The notes under the pieces are model-generated. The model ran no database searches, was not told the DNA's origin, and worked only from the letters and a program-made list of their open reading frames with translations. Shown in pieces: positions 29,227-34,980 of a DNA stretch of 34,980 nt. Position numbers and translations under genes: made by a program. Positions within the stretch are counted from its first letter, which is position 1, and the number at the start of each line of letters is the position of its first letter. The stretch lies in NCBI RefSeq assembly GCF_052065415.1, contig NZ_JBQHUB010000030.1:1-34980 (forward strand), read 5' to 3'. The DNA is from Pseudoflavonifractor_A sp022772585. GTDB taxonomy: Bacteria > Bacillota > Clostridia > Oscillospirales > Oscillospiraceae.

Positions 29227-31059
29227 TTATACAAAAGCGTCTGGATCGTCGAGGTCGTCATAGTTGAGGATGTCCTCGTCCTCTTCTGTGAGCGCCTCGG
29301 CGGGCACATCCACTTCGTACACCTCACAAGCCTCGTTGGGGCCGGGCCGCCTGCGGCGGTTTATCAGCCTGTCGAGGTTAAAGGCGTTTTTCTTGTCGGC
29401 CTCAGCCGTAAACTTGTAGTTGGGGTGTTGCTTCAGATCGTATTTGCGGGAATAGAACGGGGGCAGGCCCCGGAGCTGCAAGATGCACCGATCACCGGGC
29501 ATTGTGGCAAGCTCGCTGGGGGTCATCAGCTCCCGGCCCAGCCGCTGGATGTTTTGGCTGTAACTTTCGGACTGGCCCCGTGTGCGGCCATCCGTCTGCA
29601 TGGAGATCGTGGACTTGCCCAGCCAGTTTTCCGATATTTCCTTGATAGTGCTGGCCTCGCGGCCACCGAGGAATATCACGCTGTCCATGTTGCCGAGGAT
29701 CGTTTCCGCATTTTTATCGTAAATGGCCTTGCATTGAGCAAGCTGCTGATAGAGCAGTACAAGGCTCACCTCGCGGGAACGAATGACGGCCACCAGCTTT
29801 TCCAGCCCCGGCACTTGGCCCGTATTGGCCGCCTCGTCCCACAGGACGCGCACATGATGGGGCAAGCGGCCCCCATGCACATTGTCGGCCCGTTCACACA
29901 GGAGATTGAACATCTGCGAAAAAGCGAGAGCGACCAAAAAATTGTAGGTGCTGTCCGTATCGCTGATGCAGAAAAATGTTGCCGTCCGTCTGTCACCCAT
30001 ACGGTCAAGTTCCAGTTCATCGTAGCTCATAATCTCCCGGAGCTGGGGGATGTCAAAGGGAGCCAGACGAGCACCGCAGGAAATCAAAATGCTTTTGGCC
30101 GTCTTGCCGCTGCTTAACTTGTACTTTTTGTACTGCTTCACAGCAAAGCAATCCGGCTTTCGCTTTTCCAACCCGGCAAACATATAGTCCACCGCGTTCA
30201 TAAAGTCCTCGTCATCCTCCTTGACCTCCATGCCGGAGATCATGTCCACCAGCGTATTCATATTGCGATCTTCCTCCGCGCCCTCGAAAATGATATAGCC
30301 CAGCAGGGCGCAGTATAGGAGCGTTTCGGCCTTCGTCCAGAACGGATCGCCCTCTTTGCCCTCGCCCTTGGTGTTGGAAATAAGGGCATTGACGAACTTT
30401 AGGATGTCGGACTCGTTCTTGATATACGCCAGCGGGTTATAGTGCATGGACTTGGAGAAGTCGATGCTGTTGAATACCTTGATTTTGTACCCCCGCTTTT
30501 GGAGAAAGCTGCCCACTTGGGACAGGACGCCGCCCTTCGGGTCTACCACCACGAAAGAGGAATGGGCCTGTAAAAGCTGGGGCGTGAGCCAAAAGCGGGT
30601 TTTGCCCGAGCCGGACGATCCGATGACACAGGTATTGAGGTTTCGGGCGTTGGCCGGGATCTTGGGCCGGGTGTTCATGGTGAGAAACTCCGTCCCGGTC
30701 AGAATGACATTGTTTTCAAACTTGGGATCGACAAAGGGCTTGATGTCCTTTTCGTTTCCCCACCGGGCCGAGCCGTACTCCTCGTCACGCCGGAACTTCT
30801 TGGCTTTTTTACTTTTCATGTGGATGAACAGACGGAACGCCACGGCTCCCACGATACCAACCAGCCAGTCAACAGGGTTTAGCCCCGGCGCGAAATCGGC
30901 AAAGGCCGGGCCGATAGTCTGGCCGATCCCCATCACTTTTGTTAGGAAACCCGCACCAGCGGCCAGCCGATAGGCCGTACTCAATTTGAGGAACGCCCAG
31001 CCGATGAACACATACGGGATATTGGGAATGAGGAATTTTCGGAGCTTATCTGTTTTCAT
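29227..31059 (-). CDS. virD4: VirD4-like coupling protein
   Basis: A 610-residue coupling ATPase that links the relaxosome to the channel. Two N-terminal membrane segments (IPYVFIGWAFLKL region and LVGIVGAVAFRLFIHM), then the VirD4/TraG ATPase: Walker A GSSGSGKT (about residues 146-153), VVVDPKGG, Walker B VLWDEAANTGQVPGLEKLVAVIRSRE (about 404), and a C-terminal acidic tail. ATG at 31059 has GGAGG 6 nt upstream and overlaps the PcfB gene by 14 nt. Normally followed by maff2 and virB6, now split from virB6 by the guest element. Confidence 0.95.
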   Translation of the reverse strand: MKTDKLRKFLIPNIPYVFIGWAFLKLSTAYRLAAGAGFLTKVMGIGQTIGPAFADFAPGLNPVDWLVGIVGAVAFRLFIHMKSKKAKKFRRDEEYGSARWGNEKDIKPFVDPKFENNVILTGTEFLTMNTRPKIPANARNLNTCVIGSSGSGKTRFWLTPQLLQAHSSFVVVDPKGGVLSQVGSFLQKRGYKIKVFNSIDFSKSMHYNPLAYIKNESDILKFVNALISNTKGEGKEGDPFWTKAETLLYCALLGYIIFEGAEEDRNMNTLVDMISGMEVKEDDEDFMNAVDYMFAGLEKRKPDCFAVKQYKKYKLSSGKTAKSILISCGARLAPFDIPQLREIMSYDELELDRMGDRRTATFFCISDTDSTYNFLVALAFSQMFNLLCERADNVHGGRLPHHVRVLWDEAANTGQVPGLEKLVAVIRSREVSLVLLYQQLAQCKAIYDKNAETILGNMDSVIFLGGREASTIKEISENWLGKSTISMQTDGRTRGQSESYSQNIQRLGRELMTPSELATMPGDRCILQLRGLPPFYSRKYDLKQHPNYKFTAEADKKNAFNLDRLINRRRRPGPNEACEVYEVDVPAEALTEEDEDILNYDDLDDPDAFV

Positions 31060-31525
31060 GCGCCGCCTCCTTCACACGCTCCCGCTGTTTGGGCTTTTCA
31101 CGGGTGAGCTGATCTCCGGCCCGCTTGATCTGATCCCGGATGGGGATGCGCCTGGACTTGGACTTGTTCAGCACCTTTTTGGAATACTCCGAGAAACAGG
31201 CGGTCATGGCATCAGCCTGTCCCGCCTTGAAAAACAACAGGTATTTGTCCGGGCCTGTCTTGTAAAAGGCATAATCCACATTCCACTTCCGGGCCACCCG
31301 GTCAAAACTTTTGGTATCGCCGGACAGCTCCAGACTGTTGGTAGACACGCCATGCCGCATAAGTTGCTTGACCGTCTGTTTGCCGTGAGGGATCTGCCGG
31401 GCGCGGTGTTCTTTGGCGATTTTGCGCCCCACAGCGGCCACCACATAGGCAAGGCTCCGCGCCGTCAGCTTACTGGCCCGGACGGAAACTGCAACAGTAC
31501 GCCGGGAAATATCTTCTTCTATCAG
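31046..31525 (-). CDS. pcfB: PcfB-like protein (DUF3801)
   Basis: About 159 residues. GDTKSFDRVARKWNVDYAFYKTGPDKYLLFFKAGQADAMTACFSEYSKK is the PcfB/DUF3801 core, and GKQTVKQLMRHG precedes it. The frame upstream of the GTG at 31444 continues with IEEDISRRTVAVSVRASKLTAR, the conserved PcfB N-terminus, so the true start should be earlier. GGAGG is 8 nt before a CTG at 31525, directly after an in-frame TAG, and no ATG, GTG or TTG precedes the conserved region. PcfB assists the VirD4-like protein in substrate recruitment. A 25-bp palindrome lies just upstream of the ribosome binding site. Confidence 0.85.
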   Translation of the reverse strand: MIEEDISRRTVAVSVRASKLTARSLAYVVAAVGRKIAKEHRARQIPHGKQTVKQLMRHGVSTNSLELSGDTKSFDRVARKWNVDYAFYKTGPDKYLLFFKAGQADAMTACFSEYSKKVLNKSKSRRIPIRDQIKRAGDQLTREKPKQRERVKEAAHENR

Positions 31526-31544
31526 CTATGCCGCCTCCTTTCTC

Positions 31545-31569
31545 ACCTCGGGACAAGTTGTCCCAAGGT
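31545..31569. repeat. 25-bp dispersed palindrome, GGGACA type
   Basis: ACCTCGGGACA, AGT, TGTCCCAAGGT. In the 48-nt gap between ardA and pcfB, about 7 nt before the pcfB ribosome binding site. Confidence 0.85.
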
Positions 31570-31573
31570 GGGG

Positions 31574-32287
31574 TTATCGTTCCGTATGGCCCAGCGTGGG
31601 CCGTTTCCGTTCCCCCTCCAGCGAGGAACGGTCTATAATTTCCTTGAAAGCTGACATCTGCTCCCGGATGGACAGCTTGGGCATGGAGAAAACGCGGTGC
31701 TCGTCGGGAATGTCATCCCGGCCCGTGTAGTGCTCTATAAAGCTGCTGCGGTTGTCGGCCACATATCCACCGGGGGCATAGTGGCCGCCGTCATTGATCC
31801 GCACATCCCGCCCGTATGCCTCATAGTCGATATAATCAATGAGGTGTTCCGGGACTTCCACACCGCCGAACTCCAGCACATACATACGGCCCAGCTCCTC
31901 GTCACTACGGACACCGGAATAGAACTCAAAGCAATCCAGATTTTGCGTGAGGTTGATTAAGTCTTTTACGCTACCTGTGTATTCGCCAGCGTCTATGACC
32001 GCCTCAAACTTTTCTATATCGCTCTGATCCATTTCCGACAGCAGCGCGGCCAGATAGTTGAGCTCGTCAATGCTTTCATATTCGCCCAAGTGCTCATGCA
32101 GCCCCAGTACATCGCCGTCAAAGCTGGTTATGAAAATCTCCTCATACCGTATGCCGTCCACGCCGATGCGCTTTAAGAGGGACTGTACCTCCTCCGCCGT
32201 GGTGGGAAATTTCAGCGTTTCGCCCACAAGCTGCCCCTCGGCATATTTGCCGAGGTTGGTAATGTAGGCTTCCAGCAGGGCCGCCAT
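31574..32287 (-). CDS. ardA: Antirestriction protein ArdA
   Basis: A 237-residue acidic protein. EAYITNLGKYAEGQLVGETLKFPTT at the N-terminus, YESIDELNYLAALLSEMDQSDIEKFEAVIDAG, and LIDYIDYEAYGRDVRINDGGHYAPGGYV in the C-terminal part match ArdA. These proteins mimic DNA and block type I restriction enzymes, protecting incoming single-stranded element DNA. The ATG at 32287 is one base after the upstream stop, with no strong ribosome binding site, so translation is probably coupled. Confidence 0.92.
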   Translation of the reverse strand: MAALLEAYITNLGKYAEGQLVGETLKFPTTAEEVQSLLKRIGVDGIRYEEIFITSFDGDVLGLHEHLGEYESIDELNYLAALLSEMDQSDIEKFEAVIDAGEYTGSVKDLINLTQNLDCFEFYSGVRSDEELGRMYVLEFGGVEVPEHLIDYIDYEAYGRDVRINDGGHYAPGGYVADNRSSFIEHYTGRDDIPDEHRVFSMPKLSIREQMSAFKEIIDRSSLEGERKRPTLGHTER

Positions 32288-32288
32288 A

Positions 32289-32630
32289 TCAGCGGCGGCC
32301 CTGTCCCTTGACCGTCAAGATGCCCTCCAGCGTGGTTGCCGTGATACCCAGCCGCTGGGCAACAGCAATATCGTTCTTCATAGCCTCGGTGACGGTATGG
32401 CCGCACACCACCAGCACATGAGAGCGTTTGAGCAGATTACGGGCCATGTCGATCCCGCTTTTATGCTCCTCGGGAATGGCATCATTGAGGAACAGGGGAT
32501 GGAACAGCGTGGGGCAGATGGGCGAAAAGCCCGCCTCATACACGCTGCGGCAATACTGCGCCGCCTGTTTTGCGTTTTCGGCATCGCTGCCGCACCACGC
32601 AGCGGTGATATATGCGAGGGGTCGTTTCAT
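32289..32630 (-). CDS. DUF4406/DUF7768-like protein
   Basis: A 113-residue protein, MKRPLAYITAAWCGSDAENAKQAAQYCRSVYEAGFSPICPTLF, with HKSGIDMARNLLKRSHVLVVCGHTVTEAMKNDIAVAQRLG. This Rossmann-like pattern is seen in nucleoside 2-deoxyribosyltransferase-related proteins, and the family is common in Tn1549-like ICEs. No catalytic role is proven. Start ATG 32630, 8 nt after GGAGG; the leader hairpin before it is the 25-bp palindrome followed by six U. Confidence 0.8.
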   Translation of the reverse strand: MKRPLAYITAAWCGSDAENAKQAAQYCRSVYEAGFSPICPTLFHPLFLNDAIPEEHKSGIDMARNLLKRSHVLVVCGHTVTEAMKNDIAVAQRLGITATTLEGILTVKGQGRR

Positions 32631-32651
32631 TGTTAAAACCTCCATTCAATG

Positions 32652-32681
32652 AAAAAACCTCGGGACAAATTGTCTCGAGGT
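32652..32681 (-). terminator. 25-bp palindrome acting as terminator-like hairpin
   Basis: The palindrome 32657-32681 (ACCTCGGGACA, AAT, TGTCTCGAGGT) is followed on the minus strand by TTTTTT, then 8 nt and the GGAGG of the DUF7768-like gene. The parB stop codon is at its other end. A copy of the repeat family thus fills the role that unrelated hairpins fill before maff2, parB and the relaxase. Confidence 0.75.
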
Positions 32682-34102
32682 TACAGGCTCTTATCCGTTT
32701 TCTTTTCGGGCTTGCCCAGCTCGGGGGGCTGCTTGGCCTTCCAGTCATCCAGCAGGGCCATGATCTGATCCTTCATCTGACGGGGGGACTTGTCCTTGCC
32801 GAAATACTTTTCCAGTTCCGCGCTATTGATAATCACCTTATCAACCTCCTTCTTTTCTTCCATCAAAATGCCGTCGATCACATCGCCGTTCAGCTTGCCC
32901 TCTTGATCCAGCTTGCGGAGCCGCTGGGCTTGGGATAGGGACGGAGAGGACTGCTGGCCCTCAATGGACACGGCGATATACTTCTGATGTTTGGGCCGGA
33001 TAAAGGAAATCTCCACGGCGGGGGTAAATGCCAGCTTTTTTTCGTCCAGCATTTTCTGCAAATCCGGCACCAGCTCGGTCAAGCGGATATACCGCTGTAC
33101 CTGTTTGTAGTTCATGCCGTTGCGATCACCCACGATCTGCGTGGAGCGTTTACCCGCCTCCTGTGCGTCCTCACCGGGACGAGCGCCTTGGTGCTTGATG
33201 GCCTCCACCTGCATTTTCAAAGACTGTGCCTTTTCCGTGGGCAAAATCTTTTCGCGGTGGCGCAGGTTGTCATCCGTCATAGCGAGGATGGCCTCGTCAT
33301 CGGTCATGTTACGGACAATACAGGGCATATTCACAAACCCGGCCAGCTCGCTTGCCCTCTGGCGGCGGTGGCCCGCGATGATCTCATACCCGCCATCCTC
33401 GGTGGGGCGCACCAGCGCGGGCTGGTTTACACCACTTGCCCGGACGGACTCCACAAGGCCCTGCATCTCGGCATCGTCACGGACACCAAAGGGATGGTTT
33501 TTGAACGGGCGCAGCTCGGACAGATTGAGGTAGACAATTTCCTCTTTTTCTGCGCGGGTAGCGTCACGGGGCGCGGCGGGCTGCTCCGGCGCGGCAGGGG
33601 CGGGAGCCTCCTGCGGATTGGGTGCAGCATTTTCCGGGGCAGCCTTACTTTGGGACATTTTGTCTCGCGTGGGCGGCTTGGCCTTGTCGGGGGCCGCCTT
33701 GTCAGCCTTTGCCGGGCGGCCCTTGCTGGCCTTGGCCGCTGCTTTGTCCTTCGACTCCGTGGTTTTCTGCTTGGGAGCCTTTTCCTTCGGGGCCTTGTCC
33801 TTTCCGGCCTCCTCACGGGCGGCGGCGAAATCCACCACCTTGCCAGAGGGAGCAGGGGCAGGATCACTCTTGTCCGGGGTGGCAGTCTGCTTGGCCTCCT
33901 TGTCGGGCTTGAGCGGCTCGGGAGCCGCAGGGCTGGGAGCCTCCGGGACGGTGGGCTCCGCCTTTTCTGCGGGAGCTGCCTTTTCAGCCGGGGCGGGATC
34001 TGCCACAACGGGCTCGGCCTTGCCGGGAGCAGGCTGCTCCTGCGCGGGGGCCGTGTCAGTCGTTTCTGCCTCGGGGCCGATATTCTTTTTATCGTCTGCC
34101 AA
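32681..34102 (-). CDS. parB: ParB/RepB/Spo0J-like DNA-binding protein
   Basis: A 473-residue protein. The first 190 residues are a low-complexity Ala/Pro/Lys/Glu linker (TDTAPAQEQPAPGK, KASKGRPAKADK). Then a ParB N-terminal domain (YLNLSELRPFKNHPFG, YEIIAGHRRQRASELAG with the Arg-rich nucleotide-binding patch, DDEAILAMTDDNLRHREKILPTEKAQ), followed by a helix-turn-helix region (MNYKQVQRYIRLTELVPDLQKML). Start TTG 34102 is 7 nt after GGAGG; a TTG two codons earlier is too close. A degenerate 25-bp palindrome codes TRDKMSQSK in the linker. No ParA is seen in the window. Confidence 0.9.
   Translation of the reverse strand: MADDKKNIGPEAETTDTAPAQEQPAPGKAEPVVADPAPAEKAAPAEKAEPTVPEAPSPAAPEPLKPDKEAKQTATPDKSDPAPAPSGKVVDFAAAREEAGKDKAPKEKAPKQKTTESKDKAAAKASKGRPAKADKAAPDKAKPPTRDKMSQSKAAPENAAPNPQEAPAPAAPEQPAAPRDATRAEKEEIVYLNLSELRPFKNHPFGVRDDAEMQGLVESVRASGVNQPALVRPTEDGGYEIIAGHRRQRASELAGFVNMPCIVRNMTDDEAILAMTDDNLRHREKILPTEKAQSLKMQVEAIKHQGARPGEDAQEAGKRSTQIVGDRNGMNYKQVQRYIRLTELVPDLQKMLDEKKLAFTPAVEISFIRPKHQKYIAVSIEGQQSSPSLSQAQRLRKLDQEGKLNGDVIDGILMEEKKEVDKVIINSAELEKYFGKDKSPRQMKDQIMALLDDWKAKQPPELGKPEKKTDKSL
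33647..33671. repeat. Degenerate 25-bp palindrome inside parB
   Basis: ACTTTGGGACA, TTT, TGTCTCGCGT, one base short of the family length. Minus strand translation TRDKMSQSK, the third reading frame seen for the family. Confidence 0.65.
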
Positions 34103-34128
34103 TGTCAAACCTCCTTTGTCTTGAAATG

Positions 34129-34152
34129 AAAAAAGCCAGCCCGATGGCTGGC
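34129..34152 (-). terminator. Hairpin plus U-tract just before parB RBS
   Basis: Minus strand GCCAGCC (34152-34146) pairs with GGCTGGC (34141-34135), 3-4 nt loop, then TTTTTT and the GGAGG of parB 14 nt later. A second strong GGAGG lies upstream at about 34170 without an ATG. Confidence 0.75.
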
Positions 34153-34191
34153 AGCAGATAAGGGACTCCTCCTTTCAAGTTGTGGTGTATG

Positions 34192-34223
34192 AAAACGCCG
34201 CCCATAGTCTCACTCGGGCGGCG
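34192..34223 (-). terminator. Terminator after TnpW-like gene
   Basis: Minus strand CGCCGCCC (34223-34216) pairs perfectly with GGGCGGCG (34203-34196), 12-nt loop, then TTTTC. Confidence 0.7.
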
Positions 34224-34288
34224 TAATGCTCAATATGAAATTGTTTTAGAATAAATACCTTGCTTGACAACTCGGATTTAATTTTAGA

Positions 34289-34465
34289 TTAGATTTTTTC
34301 GCGGTGGCCTTCGTTCCACATTTTTTCATCGACATCGGCCATCATCAGCTTTAACAGGATGTCCGACATACTTTCACCGTTTTTATCATAACGGGGCTCC
34401 ACGATAAAAACGCGATTGCCGATCTCATATCTTTGCGGCTCACCAGCTATATATTCTTTCTCCAT
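34289..34465 (-). CDS. TnpW-like small protein
   Basis: A 58-residue protein starting MEKEYIAGEPQRYEIGNRVFIVEPRYDKNGESMSDILLKLMMAD. The layout, a beta-strand pair (YEIGNRVFIVEPRY) followed by a helix with DILLKLM, resembles TnpW of Tn4451-like elements, but the match is weaker than for TnpV. ATG at 34465 is 9 nt after GGGG; an extended -10 promoter lies at 34499. First gene of the ICE strand next to the attachment site. Confidence 0.6.
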   Translation of the reverse strand: MEKEYIAGEPQRYEIGNRVFIVEPRYDKNGESMSDILLKLMMADVDEKMWNEGHREKI

Positions 34466-34498
34466 ACTCAACATCCCCTTTCGCTATGGAACAAGGAA

Positions 34499-34507
34499 AT
34501 TATACCA
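34499..34507 (-). promoter_or_regulatory. Extended -10 promoter for TnpW-like gene
   Basis: Minus strand TGGTATAAT (34507-34499). No convincing -35. The 34508-34685 stretch otherwise holds no gene that I can support. Confidence 0.5.
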
Positions 34508-34685
34508 TGCGAAAAGGGAATTGCGGTATCGAGCTTGTTTTCAAATTTAGTATTGATATGCGGTCTGGCCCCAGCTATAATGAATTTCAAGAAAAACGCC
34601 GATGGTTTTGCGGCTTTTGGTGGGGTGTCCCGCGTATTGAACGCTCTATTGGCCCGATTTAGAGGGGTATGTAACCGATCTAACC

Positions 34686-34744
<59 letters not shown>

Positions 34745-34765
34745 TTACAAAGAGATTGTGAAGAA

Positions 34766-34794
34766 AACCTCACTTCTTCGGAAGTGGGGTTTTT
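34766..34794. terminator. Bidirectional terminator between tRNA end and recombinase
   Basis: CCTCACTTC, loop TTCG, GAAGTGGGG, then TTTTT on the plus strand and an AAAA run on the other side, so it can end transcription both ways. Confidence 0.75.
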
Positions 34795-34797
34795 GCT

Positions 34798-34980
34798 TTA
34801 TGCGGCGATGGCAACGATGTCCATGCCCATGCTGAACTGCTCAAAGTCAATGTTAAAGTCGATATGCAGCTTGTAGTCCCGGTAGACCTCCACCCGCTTG
34901 ATAAGGCAGTTGACGATCATTTTCTTTGCCTCCATGCTGGCGGTGTCGTACATATCGGCCCAAGAGATAATGTCATCGTA
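34798..34980 (-). CDS. Serine recombinase, C-terminus only (runs off window)
   Basis: Sixty residues before the stop at 34798: YDDIISWADMYDTASMEAKKM, then IVNCLIKRVEVYRDYKLHIDF, then NIDFEQF, ending DIVAIAA. The pattern W-x-x-x-YD-x-AS-x-E-x-KK-MI followed by RVEVxRDYKxxI is that of large serine recombinase C-termini. The gene starts beyond 34980. Its stop faces the tRNA fragment, as the guest recombinase stop faces its own element end, so it may belong to another element to the right or to this ICE. Confidence 0.75.
   Translation of the reverse strand, partial: YDDIISWADMYDTASMEAKKMIVNCLIKRVEVYRDYKLHIDFNIDFEQFSMGMDIVAIAA

Noticed and set aside
605..33671. CRISPR array
   Set aside because: The repeated 25-mers are unevenly spaced over 33 kb with no spacers or cas genes.
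32987..34129. Plus-strand frame of 380 codons rich in Gly/Leu/Arg
   Set aside because: Antisense to parB's low-complexity Ala/Pro linker; no motif.

Overview
The window looks like part of a conjugative element from a gut-type Firmicute (Clostridia). Genes are tightly packed, mostly on the minus strand and led by strong GGAGG ribosome binding sites. The transfer genes are those of Tn1549/C. difficile-CTn-like integrative and conjugative elements (ICEs). The backbone is GC-rich; three inserts (an ABC-exporter operon, an ABC-F/kinase cassette and a lincosamide nucleotidyltransferase) are visibly more AT-rich.

Layout, left to right. 1-900: sigma-70-like regulator and hairpin-rich DNA. 919-4290: TetR-controlled ABC exporter operon with a small Cys-rich protein. 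4320-16300 (read right to left): VirB6-like protein, small protein, two DNA methyltransferases, PrgI, VirB4 ATPase, NlpC/P60 wall hydrolase, DUF4315, DUF4366, two Cys-rich proteins, two unknowns, MobC, CD1845-like membrane protein and relaxase. 16361-28879: a second, mobilizable element inserted inside the ICE gene for the small membrane protein Maff2. It carries a large serine recombinase, VapE-like helicase, CHC2 primase-like protein, MobA/MobL relaxase, P-loop kinase, Lsa-type ABC-F protein with an attenuator-like leader, DUF3847, RepA-like protein, XRE regulator, Lnu-type nucleotidyltransferase, TnpV and a second XRE regulator. 28866-34465: the rest of the ICE (Maff2 5' part, VirD4 coupling protein, PcfB, ArdA, DUF7768-like, ParB-like, TnpW-like). 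34686-34744: the 3' part of a tRNA-Ala(GGC), probably an attachment site, followed by the C-terminus of another serine recombinase running off the window.

How it works together: relaxase plus MobC cut and pilot the DNA, VirD4/PcfB deliver it, and VirB4, VirB6, PrgI, Maff2 and the NlpC/P60 protein form the channel. ArdA and the two methyltransferases probably protect incoming DNA from restriction. The guest element brings its own relaxase and replication proteins and predicted resistance to pleuromutilin/lincosamide/streptogramin-A-type drugs (Lsa-type) and lincosamides (Lnu-type).

The most unusual signals are: (1) a family of 25-bp palindromes, about 14 copies, spread across the ICE with one copy in the guest, five of them inside coding genes and translated in different frames; (2) a 100-bp scaffold found twice, holding a different hairpin in its central slot each time; (3) leaders in which a hairpin plus U-tract sits just before the ribosome binding site; (4) genes whose well-placed start codon appears to be ATC or CTG; and (5) clean reconstruction of the guest insertion site.
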